DNA from: Sebastes aleutianus
Taxonomy: Eukaryota > Chordata > Actinopteri > Perciformes > Sebastidae
Reading direction: 5' to 3'
NCBI GenBank assembly: GCA_916700875.1
Contig: CAKAKS010000067.1
Span: 25,757,591-25,821,590, forward strand
Length of the DNA: 64,000 bases
Under the pieces are notes generated by a model. It worked only from the letters and a program-made list of their open reading frames with translations. It was not told the DNA's origin and made no database searches. The translations under genes were made by a program, and so were the position numbers. Positions 22,198 through 35,200 of this stretch are shown piece by piece (positions within the stretch are counted from its first letter, which is position 1; each line of letters opens with the position of its first letter).

Positions 22198-24497
22198 CTG
22201 TTAATGGGGGAAAGAGAAAACAACAGAAAAAAACAATAAATCAGTTCTTGACAGGGAAAACGTGATGTATTAATGGGATGGTGTGTTGAGGGAGGAATTA
22301 AGATCCGTCTTAAGTTATCAGTTAAAGGTCTTTGCTCAGCTTAGTGAATTGGCACCGTGCCGTGAGTCGCAACAACACGACAAACATGTCAAAAATAATG
22401 CATCAAAGCCCGTTGCTGTAAATCTGACATCACTGTGTTGTGAGGAGATGTAGCTCCGGCTTCTTTGCCATCACAGGCAAATGCAAATAACTAAATCATT
22501 GCCTCTATCAAAGCGAACAAACACAAAGAAGAGTTGAAAATATATATTTGCTAATGTTTTGCCTTCCCCCCGAAACAAGAATATAAGTGACGTCAGCACC
22601 TTGTTCAGGGTTGGATTTAATTACCCACATTACCCTCCTAGAGGATTCTCTATGTTTTTTTTATGTAAATTCAAAGGGCTCTGGGGACATTTCTTGTGAA
22701 ATGAAGAAATGTAGGAGATTTTGAGGCAACACAAATGTCTATAAATAGCACACCGGGAAAGATCCAACTGCCTGAGGAGGGGTTGTAATTATCCTACACC
22801 GTGAGCATCTCATATTTATTTCACTTTATTCTATTAGCTGAGTGGATATTATGCAACAACGTTCCTGTGTAGATTCAAATAGAGAGCTCAGGTATATTTG
22901 TGTTAATTATTATGTGTTCATTAAGAAAAAAACACGAGATGGATTGTCTTTAATTTGGCTTAAATAAGTAAAATGCATGTGGTATGAAATTCTATAGATT
23001 TTCCAACAGATGAACATTTACTTATCAGACTTGCTCCTGAAATCCAGCGACAGTGTTAAATCCATTTTTGTTAGAGGGCAACCCTGTGTGAAATAGAACT
23101 GCTGAAACTTGACTAATTTTACTACCATTTACTGTGTGAGCCAGTGCACAGAGGGATTGTTTGCCTTTCATCTGTAATTAAGTCTGATATAATATGTTGG
23201 ATGTTGGATTGTCTGTAACAGCTTTAGGCACTTATCAAGCACTGTGGGGGGGGGGGGGTGACGGACTGCACAATGGTCATCACTGTCATTAATCTCAGCT
23301 TACACCTATGGGTTAAAAGATTACTTCAACCGCAAAATGACCATTTGTATTTCAATTACTCACCGCGTGTTACCTTGAATTCTCGAAGAAAACTCTCGCA
23401 TTCCGCCACGGTGAACAGAGAATCCGAAAACATTGTGAATCCTTAATGAATTGAAGTAAATGGGGGTCCACGTTATCAAAACATCTGTTTACAACAGTGG
23501 GCAACCTCTGGGGTCTGAGAAGTGAAGCCAATGCTGAAGTGCCTTAACCTTGCATTCTTTCTAATAGCCAGCAGGGGGCGACTCCTCTGGTTGCAAAAAG
23601 AAGTCTGATTGTATAGAAGTCTATGAGAAAATGAGCCTACTTCTCACTTGATTCATTACCTCAGTAAACATTGTGAACATGAGTTTATGGTCTCAATCGC
23701 TAGTTTCAAGTCTTCTTCAATACAGCATGATGTCCATTCAGTAAATGCGTGGCTACCTTGTGATTGACAGATCGCTACCACGGCGTTGTCCGGTCTGGGA
23801 GTTGTCTGCGTTTTCGTCTTAGAACTTTAACCCTTTCACAGTGTGTATTCAGTTCATGAAAGTTGATTATAACCTTTTTGGTCGCCTAAAAATGTCTTAT
23901 TCAGTGTTCGGTTGTACTTAGCTCCACCCTCTCGTGTCACTTCTGGTTGCAAAAAAACAAGATAGCGACAGCCAAAATCCTTGACGCGTCAAAAGTGCAG
24001 TCCACAAACCAATTGGCAGCCTCACGGTGACTACGTCCACTTCTTATATGCAGTCTATGGTTAACAAACAAAGGCATGGCAATGCATGTGGATGTACTGA
24101 GCATACGACTGGATAAACGACACTTAGATTATACGGCAAGAGTTGTGTGAGAGTTTGCAAACAGATGTTTTGATATAGTTTTGCTGTTGTTAAACGCGGA
24201 CCCCAATTACTCCGTTTTTGGATTCTTCGTTCACTTTGGAGGCATACGAGAAAACGTTTAATTCAAGACTTCACGGTAACGTGGTGAGTGATATACAAAT
24301 GGTCATTTTGTGGGTGAAGTATTCCTTTAAATGGGTACAAATATTTTGCGCGGCGACAAGGACAGTTTTTATTCTACGTCACTAACTCTTACCGTAGCAT
24401 TTATACGCGGATACGTTTACATTGCAGTCAGTACAGGATACACGGCGTACAAATGACACACGGAAATCAAGAAAGTGACCTCTGTGTCCCCCCTCAC
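22198..24497 (-). other. gpr158 intron 4
   Basis: A 2.3-kb phase 0 intron. The part 22200-23240 is AT-rich with no recognised element except a G run near 23245; 23505-24064 is a dispersed repeat; nothing coding was seen. Confidence 0.85.
23505..24064 (+). repeat. dispersed repeat (TTCGGTTGTACTTAGCTCCA family), longest copy
   Basis: It begins GGGGTCTGAGAAGTGAAGCC with the block TAATAGCCAGCAGGGGGCGA, and ends TCCACTTCTTATATGCAGTC. The start resembles the inverted end, consistent with a non-autonomous DNA transposon. Confidence 0.7.
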
Positions 24498-24709
24498 CTT
24501 CTTCCTCCTGAAGTGGTAGACCACCACCATGCTGGCCAGGTCCAGCACCATGCACAGGCCCTGGAAGGAGGCCACGGCGAGCCGCAGAACGCCATCCTCC
24601 TGCACCAGGCAGGGCGTGTCGTCCCGGCAGTAGGGGCAGCCCTCGCGGCACGGCAGGCACTTACTGGACACGTCGGAGGTCTCGTCTCTGTTAGAGCCCT
24701 GCTCCTTAC
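24498..24709 (-). CDS. gpr158: gpr158 coding exon 4: Cys-rich linker and TM1
   Basis: The first two bases finish codon 361 (A|GT, Ser); the exon then encodes residues 362-431 and ends in phase 0. The linker KEQGSNRDETSDVSSK leads into CLPCREGCPYCRDDTPC (378-394), the class C cysteine cluster before TM1. TM1 is about 401-426 (LRLAVASFQGLCMVLDLASM, then VVVYHF), closed by the basic stop-transfer RRKK. The acceptor is CCTCAG|G and the donor GTGAGG. The CLPCREGCP motif is close to human GPR158 and unlike the CLPCPEGC of GPR179 as I recall it. Confidence 0.95.
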
Positions 24710-25935
24710 CTGAGGACATGAAAGCTCTTCAGTTAATAATCAGAACTCTAAATGTTTTGTTTGTTACCAAAGTATTTGTACTCTTCTAGGAAAAAGAAAG
24801 ACAGCTTTCTGAAAAGGTCGTATCCAATCGCAACTCAGAACATGGGTCTGATTTACTGTAGTGTTTTCATGGATTATCAATGTAATTAATTTGGTTGAGC
24901 TGTCACACACTGGCTTCTCATTAAATGCTCAGTTAATCAATTTGAAGGAGTAGAAATCATCAATCCAATAAATCACAAAGCCTTGGGGGTGATAATTACA
25001 AGAATACAGACTTTAATTAGGCAGATGAGGGAATAATGAAGGAGAGGAGGATAAAATACTGTGACACCGCTCCCTTCATCACTCTGGTCTGCCTAATTGT
25101 TGTTATACCAGCATGCAGCACACTTGGATGCGGTTTATCAAATCCGTCTCTAGATTACTTTTTTTTTTCTCGAACATCTCATTTGAGAGTGTTCACGTTA
25201 GCGTGGATGTGTTGTGTTAAGCGCCTCTGAAACCCGAATTTAATCAATTACATGTAAAGAAAGGACTGGCGATGCCAAAAATATAATTTGTTCACACGGC
25301 GACATGTCTGCTGTGGCAGGATTTAGAGTCAATCTTTAGTCCAAATCCTCTATTTTCACCACACACATGATGCAGCTCTTCTTGAAAATGATGTTTGATA
25401 ATCATGTAATTCGTCTGTAAGTCCCAGAGCTCATACAGTATGCAGACACTGTGCTAAAGTTGTACAGCGCTTCAGTAGAGCTCGATTGCAAGAGAATGTG
25501 CAGAAAGTACTCTGGTAATGATCAGATAAATTAAGTACGAATCGACTGGTACATTATAGACGTAATAATTAATAGACATTATTTATCAAGCAATGATGCA
25601 GTCCACTGATGTAAGAAATCACACAAAGTGGTTTTATTATTTCCAGTTAGTCTCACTGTGTTTAAGGGGTTTAGAAAAGAAGGGAGGGAGGTGACCGTGA
25701 AAACAAAACGACTCGTGATCCACCCTCTCGCTGACTTTTGCCTTTTTTTTCCCTATGAATCCCAGTTAAGCGGTTTATCTTCTCTGGTATTCATGCATCC
25801 GCTGACATTCACACTGACGCTCACATTGTGAGTTTCACTGGAGCCGGGATGTTGTTAGTGTCTTATATGTATCTGTTTATCTCACAAAAATAGCTGTATT
25901 TATAACGGATAACGTGGTTTATGCTAGAAGCTGTT

Positions 25936-26302
25936 AAGCTATGTTCACACTGCGAGCGACAAAAGCAACAAAACGGCCAAGCGTGGCCAGATACATTGTC
26001 GCCGAGTTGCTGTCAAAGTGTTGTTCAAGGGTTCGTTGACGTAGTTATGTCGTTAAATAGCACTGGGAACGACAATTTTTTTAGATGGAACAGGGTGAAA
26101 CAAAAACATATGACTGGTTGACGCTTCACCGTGTCAATGGAGCGCTGAAAAAAGTTGAGAGCTGCTCAACTTTATTTGTAGCACGTCACGCCCGTCACGT
26201 AGCGACAACTTTTGGGCGTCAGTTTGTAGCTTCATATCACCGTCTTCCATTAAAAAATACTGTAAATGACCTCTTGCTGTGTCGCTCGTTGTGTGAACAG
26301 TA
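25936..26302. repeat. MITE with TTCACAC inverted ends
   Basis: The left end is AGCTATGTTCACACTGCGAGCGAC and the right end is inverted (GTCGCTCGTTGTGTGAACAG). No coding capacity. It abuts the next element at 26303. Confidence 0.7.
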
Positions 26303-27042
26303 TTAAGCTGAGCATACACTGTACGATTTAAGAAATGTTGTTGTGTAAGTCCTACTGTTAACTGTACAAGTAGATCGTTTGCGATGTAAAGCCAAAGCTC
26401 ACGATTTATGTGCTCACACTGTACGGTCCGATCGTCAGCCACAACCTGAGTGTTCACACTGTATGTGTAAAAATAGAAGAAACAAGGCCCGTCAGTCCCT
26501 GAGGGCTGTTCGAGCTGTTGACAGTTGTCAGTAAAGATTTGTTTGAAAGCTCCGAGGCAGGTAAAGTTTGTTTGCTAGCAGAAATCCTGTCTGCTGAAAC
26601 ATCTAAAAAAAAGAGGTGCTGGTGTATATGGACTCACAGGTGGCTAGGAAGACGTAGACAGTATGGCTTGTCCATTTTGCAGAGAGAATTGGAGGTAAGC
26701 TAGCTACGTTTTACTATATCTATTGTAAATTGTTATCTTGATAGCTACGCCCTGATTACTGTAAAAAAAAAGTTAAAAAAAGGCAGTAACGTTGGGGAAT
26801 CGTCTCGTGGCTCTGCTTCAACTGTGTGAGAGCCTGTGGACGGCCGACCAAAATTTCGGACATGTCAGAAATTCGTCTGACAGCCGGTCGGGAGGAGTTA
26901 ATAGGTCCTCGGTCCTCCCTGTATATTGGAGTGCAAACAACATCCAACGAAGCTGAAATTCGGTCCGACTCTAAAATGAGTCGCGCGGCTCAAAATTCGG
27001 GCCAGAAACGGGCTAAAATCGTACAGTGTATGCCCAGCTTTA
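26303..27042. repeat. PIF/Harbinger-like MITE with TTA target duplication
   Basis: The ends are AGCTGAGCATACACTGTACG and its near-perfect inverse CGTACAGTGTATGCCCAGCT. They are bounded by TTA at 26303-26305 and 27040-27042. A 3-bp TTA/TAA duplication is the Harbinger hallmark. The 734-bp element has no transposase frame. Confidence 0.75.
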
Positions 27043-28844
27043 GAGATTGTTTAGTCTGCTTAATTATTCTGCAATAAATTGTTTTCTTCTGCCATTTACT
27101 CCTCTTTACATTTAAGTTTAGCTGCTGACAAAATAACAATATTTTGACCATGTATAAATGTATTGGAACCCCCACCCTTCTAAATTGAACACAAAGCTAT
27201 GTAACTAGGTCAAAGGTCTGGGTGGAACTTAATAGTGGAGACAGAGTGGGACGTTAGTGGACTAATAAGTGAGAAACGCATTAATCGACAAAGCTCTTGA
27301 CAAAGATCTGAAAAGCTCCCTCGGCCCATTTTGCATACACTTTTGAGACGGTTGAATCTCAAATGTATGAATATTGAGTACCACGTTTTAGCCAGCAGCA
27401 GCCAAATATTATTGCAAAAAAAAAGTGGTTATTTTTAGTATCACTTCAGATGTGCGCATATCTAAATAATATATTCATATTAGTTTGCACCCTGACTATC
27501 TGTGTGATTATTAGAGGTTTGCAAAACTGGGCGCACGGTCTGTCTGTCAGTCTCTGATTGGACGTTTGAGGGTCAAATCATTGTCACAGTGAATGGAGAG
27601 AGGATGGAAGGAAAGAACTGAAAGATAGGAAAAGAAACCCCATTAAGTTGTAATTTCTCGACTCAGTTTCACACATCTAGTGTTGGGCTATGTGATTCCA
27701 CGCCTCTCCGTTTGGGGTCAGTTGTCACAGGCAGGCAGCACCTCCATCAGATTACCTATCAGGAGTAATCTTTCAGAGAGGCTGTAATTGCAAAAAACAT
27801 TTCTCTCAGTGAGCTAGTCTTTCAAGCTGCTGCTGAGGTTTTGTCCTGATGCAGCAGGACAATCTCCTCAATTTTAATTGTAAACTTGTGTTGCTTGTTT
27901 TTTTGTCTTTTCATGTATACTCCGTGGGTTCATGGTCTAAACTTAGCTCAGTTAACCCTAACCACAAGACACTGGAATAAGATTTTGCGATTGTGACATT
28001 CAAATCAAATGTCATTAGCTTCTACTGCACATTTAAGGATAATTCATTTGTTATTGCAGGCTGTGTCTTTTCCTCCCTCTATCCTTTCTTCCCCTTTGAT
28101 ATCTGTCCTTTTGGCCTGTTGCTAGGGAACAATACAAAATCTGTTTCCAGTCTGGTCTGTTTTTCTGGGATGCACAGCGAGGAATAACAGACGGGCTCCA
28201 GGGGGGTAAATCGGGGTCGCCAGCTACTGCGACCCAATCTGAGCCGCAGTGATTTTTAATGACGGGGTCTGCACGGGGCTTGGAAGATGAGTCTCTTCAC
28301 AGACTGAAGAGACTCATCACGCTGCATTACAATAAAGCTCCAGCTTAGCATATCATCCCCCTCAGGGTGCTGTATTGTTGGAGTCAGGGATGAAAACCAC
28401 CGCAGTTGCTTGATTATCTCGCTCATCAGGGCCAAGCTTTCTGCCCGAGGACACTGCAGCGCTTTCAGTCAAGGTGTCAGAATGTAGGCATTCAAAACCA
28501 AAGCACGAGCAGGGAGGTAAAGTTAAGGAGATACATGGAAATCGAAAGGGTGAAAGGAGAAACATCAGAGGAGGTGAGGTCCAAAGCCAATTTGTGTGTA
28601 CATGGTCCAATTTTTAAGTTTTCAGCCCATATTTATTGTGTCTGTCACATCTGAATAAAAACATAATGAATAATGGACCTATGAGAGGGATAGCCAGGTC
28701 TTTAGGACAGACAATATCGATTCATCATTCACTAAACCCCTCCCCCAAACCGCGATTGTCCGATTGCTGAGCTATAAGCAACCGTAAGCTTTGCATTTCT
28801 TCACACATAGAGGTGTGTATTAATAGGAGCAAAGAACGCATATA

Positions 28845-29190
28845 GGTAAGAAGTGAAAGTCAATTGATCGTTCAATTGCAACATCAGCACCTAGCAGCAA
28901 AGCTACGCTTCTGCCATTCTGCCATGGACTGAAAGCGACTATCGGACGCCAGTAAAACATCCACCTACAAAGAGTTGTACAAAAATATAACTAAATTATT
29001 TCTATTCTATTGTCATAATTGTAATGTCTCTACTGAAATGGCCAATATGACAATAGAATAGAAATAATTTTGTTTTACTTTTGTACGGCTCTTTGTAGGT
29101 GGACGTTTTACTGGCGTCCGAAGCGTAGCTTTGCTGCTGGGCGCTGATGTGGCAATCGAACGACTAATTGACTTTCCCTTCTTTACAATA
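28845..29190. repeat. near-perfect foldback (hairpin) element
   Basis: The two arms (about 28845-29015 and 29040-29190) are inverse copies. Examples are TCCACCTACAAAGAG against CTCTTTGTAGGTGGA, CAGCAAAGCTACGCTT against AAGCGTAGCTTTGCTG, and TATTCTATTGTCATA against TATGACAATAGAATA. Only a short centre separates them, so the strand could fold into a hairpin of about 160 bp. Confidence 0.85.
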
Positions 29191-30531
29191 TACATTCTTT
29201 GACGTAAGCTGCAAATACTAGCAGCTAATCTGCCGACCCTACGGTAGTAACCAAGTGTTATTTCCATAGGAAGAGGGCATGTTATAGCTAACTGCAATCT
29301 TTTGTGTGGTTGCAGGTTAGCATGATACCTTCAGGACTGGAGCATTCACCCTGTGGGATCCAAAATGCCAATATACCAGAGATCAGCGTAACGTTAACAG
29401 CTTTGCTCTTTATTTGGTTTGGTGTGATTTACTCAAAATAGCAAATACGGCCAAACTTGCTGAGTGTCATTGGTTGTTTCACATCGTCAAATCTTTTTCT
29501 CCTGTAAAAGTGAAGCATACTGTTTGAAGATTACAGCGTAAATCTAATTAGTTGCTTGTCCAAATATTTTCAATAGAAGGCCTTAGCATCCAAACCGCTA
29601 AGGGACATGATGGAACAAATGACATTTTAATTACAATGTTGAATACTCAAAGGTCAAATAGTAGCACACACACAGATCTTCAGGACAAAGTTGACCAATC
29701 TCAATGTCACCAATTTGTTTCGGTCTTGGTGGCCTTCATCAGAGCATGAAGAAATGCATCTTTACCATTAACATTGTACTATAATACACGGCATGAATAC
29801 CTTTACCCTGCAATACAAGAACAATACTGCTGCTTCATTTCCAAATCTTCTACTGGGTTCAGGAAACATTAAACCGTCAGCTGGAGTTTTAGCATTAGCT
29901 TATGTTAGCTAGCTACAGCTGACAAAGTCTGATAGTGACATTTGTCATTTCAGCCAACAAAATCCGTGGTTGTTGTCTTTTGTTTACTTCTGGGTGAAAT
30001 CAAAGAGCCTTTGTTTAAAAAATTACTACGAATTTCAAATGGTATATCTGCCATTATGTGCGGCGTGAGAACGGAAAGCTTTACGGGCGTAGCAACAGTA
30101 ACTAAGGGTTAGAGGCTTAGTCAACATTCAATTAAAGTGTGACTAATCCTTTATTGAAGTTTATTCCACCAACATGTGTTCTCTGTCTACACAGCCACCT
30201 TATAATCCAACAGGTCTGTGATTCAGAAGCCACCTGTGGCTCCCACTAGAGCTCAGAATAGGAACATAGTAGACGTTTCCACAATAAGAAATCCTTTGAC
30301 TGAAGCTTGAGGGTTTCATAACCTCGCAGGCCCCAGGATACCCATTCAAAGACATAAGAGGAATTTCAAACAACATGTGTGGCTGTCAGCTGAAAAACAA
30401 GATGTTTTTTTATTTTATTTTTTTTAACTTTTTCATAAATCCCAGAAGCTTGCTTTTGAAAAATTCAAAGTTTTGATCTGACAGCTTGCTGCAATATGTA
30501 TTTTTATATCACAGAGGGATTTGTAACCTAC

Positions 30532-30634
30532 TTTTAAAGCCATTGAGCGCCACTCGGCTGGGATGGTAGAATCCTCTCCGGCACTGGCACTTGTACTTGT
30601 CCAACACAAATCCATGGCCGACGATGGGGGTGCA
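30532..30634 (-). CDS. gpr158: gpr158 coding exon 3: EGF-like stalk
   Basis: It encodes residues 327-360 plus one base of codon 361. It reads CTPIVGHGFVLDKYKCQC followed by RRGFYHPSRVALNGFK. The C..........FVL..Y.C.C..GFY spacing matches the EGF-like stalk between the Cache domain and TM1 of GPR158. The acceptor is TCCCAG|T and the donor GTAGGT. An alternative donor five bases further on (GTTACA) would break the frame with exon 4, so GTAGGT was chosen. The exon is isolated, with 18.8 kb of intron upstream and 5.8 kb downstream in transcript order. Confidence 0.92.
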
Positions 30635-30664
30635 CTGGGAGGAAAAAGGAGACAGACATGGACA

Positions 30665-31171
30665 TTAAAGAGGACTTATTATGCTCATTTTACAGTGCAT
30701 ACTTGTACTTTGGGTTTCTACTAGAACATGTTTACATGCTTTAATGTTCAAAAAACGCTTTACTTTTCTCACACCGGCTGTGCTGCAGCACCTCTTTTCA
30801 CCCTCCGTCTGAAACACTCTGTTTGAGCTCCTTCAACCCCCCCACACCTCCCGAAAAGCCAAGTCTGCTGTGATTGGTCAACTGAACCAAACTCTTTCGG
30901 CTCCGCTCCAGATCTGCTCTAACTAGCTTTGTTTTAGGGCGTATCTACTAGCCGCTAAGCAAAATGTGTTACTTGGTGACATCACTACGTTACAGAAAAA
31001 AAAAGGCAGGACTTCAATCAAGGCCTTTCAGGCAGTTCAGTGATTCTGTGTGGGAGAGAAACTCCCTTTTGCGTGGACTTTGGGCTTTGTAACTTTGCAG
31101 ACCTTTTACATGCACAAAAAAATAGATAACACACTAAAGGAAAGGGGAAAAGCATATTAGATCCCCTTTAA
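30665..31171 (+). repeat. TTAA-flanked MITE, AGAGGACCTATTATGC family, copy 1
   Basis: TTAA (30665-30668) then AGAGGACTTATTATGCTCAT; the right end is GCATATTAGATCCCCT then TTAA (31168-31171). An inverted copy lies at 51343-51826 and a third, partial copy at 52983. All share TCTACTAGAACATGTTTACA or a close variant. Confidence 0.85.
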
Positions 31172-32597
31172 AAAAAAAAAATCACCTGTTTTGGTTGTTA
31201 TCAACAAGAATATCACAGGAGTTAGTTGCATGGGAGCAAAAGTGAGATGCTGAGGAGGAAATTACATGAATATGAAACAACAGGATGGAGGGGGGATGAT
31301 GGAGTGACTCAGCCAACGCAGCTTTGTTTTGCTTCTTGAATCCAAAAGCAAGTGGGAGTAAAAGTTCTTTCTGTTATTTATGATTTCAGAAGCAGAATAA
31401 AATATCATAGGAAACAGCAACAACTAAAATCTGTCTTCTACATTGTAATATTGTATGTAAGAGTTGGTTGTTTGTTGGAGTAAATTGAATATCTTAGGAA
31501 GTCACCTTAGGCTCTCGGGAATGGTTCATTATTTTCTGAAGTTTTACAGGCCAAATATGAGAAAAATACTCCGTAGATTAATCAAAAATAATTGTTAGTC
31601 GCAGCCCAACAGCAATAAAGACAGCCAATTATATCATCCAGGAATGAAAATGAACCACAATGGACGTCAAGTAAGCATGAGGTCGAAATTATAGTCGCTG
31701 CAAAGACATAAACAGCGATTGTGTTGATTGTTCTCTTCACACATTCATTAATATTATTAGCATTTCTGGCTCCAAAGTATGCTTCAAAGTGCCTCTTGAG
31801 TAAATATGATTTGCATTTGCAGGAAAATATTGTCAAGATCTGGATGATTCACGGGACCCGACAGTGGGATTACAACAGTTTACCAATAGAGAATACTGTA
31901 ACATGATGTAAAAAACTACACGTAAACTTCCACTGAAATCAAAGAAATTGAATTTATAGGGTCTCGGTAGTTAAAACTGACATCATATAAAGTACGGTTC
32001 CTACATGTATTCACTGCCGGCTGATGAATGCGCTCCTCGTCAGGCCCTCTGCAGTGGTCTCTGTTAATGAGCTAGTTTCAATCATGTTATTGAGCCTCCT
32101 ACATCGTCTACATGCTCCTCTGCAGCGTGAAGCAGAAGACGCTCCAGTTATAAACACGCGTGGTGTCAGGGGAAATCACAGGGCTTTGCCAAGTAACAGG
32201 GAAACTAATTAATATCTAAATTAAGAATTAAGGGTTGTTTGCAGAATTTAAGCGCGTCTGCATAATTCCAGCTTGCATCGATAAGTGCGGGAGCTACACG
32301 GGCTTACGCACCATCTGGAGCGAAAACACACTCGGCGACACTCACACACCGGCCCGGTGTGGAATCTGCACACTCATGTGAATGCACATATCCCTGTGCT
32401 AAAATATAGCTGCAATAAATTTGACATGAACGTTCATAAATAGTGCATTACATCGCAATGCTTTCAATATAAACAGTATATCCCTTCTGGGACAGCTGCT
32501 GTGGAGAACAGCAGGACTATATTTATACTTCATGAATCTGCCACAGTCGCTGATGGTCTTGTTATTTTTCTGATTTTCAAGGCAGAGCTCATGTTGA

Positions 32598-32945
32598 AGG
32601 AATTGACATTTTGGGAAATGATTTACTTTCTTCCTGAGAGTTAGAGGAGAAAAGTGATACCATTCTCGTGTTTGTGCCCCAAGTACGGAGCTACAAATAG
32701 CTTAGCGTAGCATAAAGACGGGAAGCAGTGGGAACAGTTATAGCCAGGCTCTCCTCAAAGATCAAAAATAGGCCTATCAGAGCACAGTAATTAACAACTT
32801 GTCATTTTTACATTTTATTTGCGAATGTATGAAACGAAACAAAATACATGGTTGCTGCATTTTTGCACTTTCACGCTAGCTGTTTCCCCAAGCTTCCAGT
32901 CTTTATGCTAAGCTAAACTAACATCCTCCAGCCTCCAGCTACATT
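32598..32945. repeat. MITE, second copy of the 3651-4783 family
   Basis: It contains TAGCTTAGCGTAGCATAAAG near the left and TCTTTATGCTAAGCTAAACT near the right, the same paired subterminal signatures as the copy in intron 7, but without a nested insertion. Confidence 0.7.
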
Positions 32946-33017
32946 GTTGTTGTTAAAGAACAGGAAAACCTCCCGTTATCCCGACTTTGGGCATTATTCC
33001 AGATGGATAGATGGTTA

Positions 33018-33400
33018 CTAGGGATGTCACGAGAACTGATGCTTTGGTACCAAGTCAATGCCAAAATTCATGAAGCCTCAAGATTAACGGCTCCCCGTAC
33101 GAATGTGTCTGGGATGCTGTGAACTCACTATCTACGCGTACTGGGCATGCACCCTAATTTTCCCTGATAATGCTACACTGTGAACAACAAAACGGCAGAA
33201 CAAGAGCTAGTTAACGTTAGCTGTTAGGGGTCGTTAAGCAGCACTGTCCTGCACCGAGCTAACAGCTAACATTAAAGGGAGGTGCTATTGATTTACATTA
33301 TGATGTGTTAAGGCTCTATTCAGTAAAATGAGTATTGGGCGAAGGTAAATTATATTGTTATCATGATGTGTTCGAATGTAATCTTTTGCAGATGTACTGA
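33018..33400 (+). repeat. hAT-like element fragment, copy 2 of the 1223 family
   Basis: It starts CTAGGGATGTCACGAGAACT and later matches TTAACGTTAGCTGTTAG, GCTCTATTCAGTAAAATGAG and ATTGGGCGAAGGTAAATT against the copy at 1223-1847. It is shortened at the 3' side. Confidence 0.7.
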
Positions 33401-34797
33401 ATTGATTGTATTAATGTTAATATTAGATTTAAGTCAGATGTAACTGTAGTCATTTGTTGACACTGCTGTAGTTGTTTTCATCAAGTGAGATACCATCACT
33501 GTAAGAAATTTCCCATCCCACAATTACATTTGAACGATATGAAATGAATACGGCATTAGCGTACAAACATGAGAGTGGTATTGATCTTCTCATCTGACTC
33601 TTGGCAACAAAGTGCAGTTCTCAAAATGTCAAACACAGTCTTTAAAAGCGGAATGAGATTGCTTTTTTGGGGATTTGCAATCAACTGGAACGTGCAGATT
33701 TGTAGAAAAAGCTCATCATCGCTCTGTTGCGAATAAAAATGTTAGTATAAAGGTCCCTAGTCTGACTCTAACCAGCGATGTTGTGGGTCATGGTTGGTGT
33801 CTTACATTATCCCTAAACTCAACTGATTTTGTTCATAAATATCCCCACCATAGCAGACTCACTTCATCTCCACTCCATGCCTACAGCACAATATATAAAA
33901 CTGATATTTTGCAATTCAATGTTTACCCCATTTACATGTAAAGGAGACAGGAGTTGTGGACATTAAAAAACATAAATCCAATGTAAAACCTATTTGAGTT
34001 TGGTATTTCAGTGGTACTCTCCTTTAACTCCGTGTCATTTTTGATAAGATTTACTTTTTATGTGTTAATTTTTCTCAAGTGGAAGAGTTCACACTAAAGC
34101 TTCCCACTGAACTTCTACACAGATCAGTTGTTTTTCAAAGCTGACAAACAGCTCCAAATCTTTAAACTCGGAAGCAGCAGCGGGAGGGATGAGCTGTAGA
34201 GGGTATAAATGTCTGGACTGAAGTGCGAATGGTTGACAGAATAAACAGTTCGGTAAATCGTTGCTCCAGTGTTGCACCAGGGAAGACAAGCAGGCCCTGG
34301 GAGTTATGATGCATGCTTTTACTTTTCAGAAGAAAGAATGTAAGCTTTACACCTCGGAGGCTTCACCTCTCGTTTTTTGTATTTTTCTTATGAGGTGATG
34401 TGAAATGTGAACTGTGTCAGACGGGGATCCTTAGAGCTATTTTGGGTTTAGCTTTATAAAATATTGAACAGCCAAAAAACAGGAGAGAAAGCACAAACGT
34501 AATGTTTTTACAGTGTACAAAATATCAGTGACATTTTTGTGCGTTTCATCTGTTTTGTATCAAGTTAAAAATCCATCTTGAAATTTCTGCCTCTTTATTT
34601 TCACCTTCCTAAGAAAGGCCGCTAATCAGTGTTTTCACTATGTTTTACATTCACACACAGCCATACAGTGTGAAGCCGTATGTCTATTTATAAGACATTG
34701 ATTCTTTGCACCATAATCATCCACAAAGCAAGAGTAGATATGTGAGAGGAGTTTAAAGCAGGGTTTTGAATTATTTGTTGCATTTCCATGCATCCAG

Positions 34798-35200
34798 AAA
34801 TTTAGTAGTTGATACCAATACCAGGGAAATTCCATGATTCTTGATACCCAATTCGATACTACGATAAAAGACAAAGACAAAACAATGAATCCTGTTTGCA
34901 TACTGGGTTTTTTTGGCCTCATTATAAGGAAACCCTGATGATTCGCCTCATGTTTCTCACAAAAAACTACATTTTACAAGATTGCATTTGAACACATAAT
35001 AATGTTATAATTTACCTTCTCCTCGTTTTAACTGAGTAGAGCTTGAATGCATCATAATGTAACTCAATGCAACCTTAACGTTAGCTGTTTGCTCATTATT
35101 CAGCCAAGCATGACCGTGCTGCCCACCAGCTGCTAACAGCTAACATTAACTAGCTTTCCTCCTGCCGATTTCAACACAGATTTGTTGTTCACAAACAAGT
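34798..35200 (-). repeat. hAT-like element fragment, copy 3 of the 1223 family (inverted)
   Basis: Read on the minus strand it matches the copy at 1223-1847 through the TGATGCATTCAAGCTCTACT, TCTTGTAAAATGTAGTTTTT and AACAGCTAACATTAACTAGC regions. Confidence 0.65.

Larger units (their letters stand above)
24710..30531 (-). other. gpr158 intron 3
   Basis: A 5.8-kb phase 1 intron. It holds two adjacent MITEs (25936-26302, 26306-27039) and a foldback element (28845-29190). The parts 24720-25930, 27045-28840 and 29200-30530 show ordinary AT-rich sequence without recognisable elements or exons. Confidence 0.85.
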
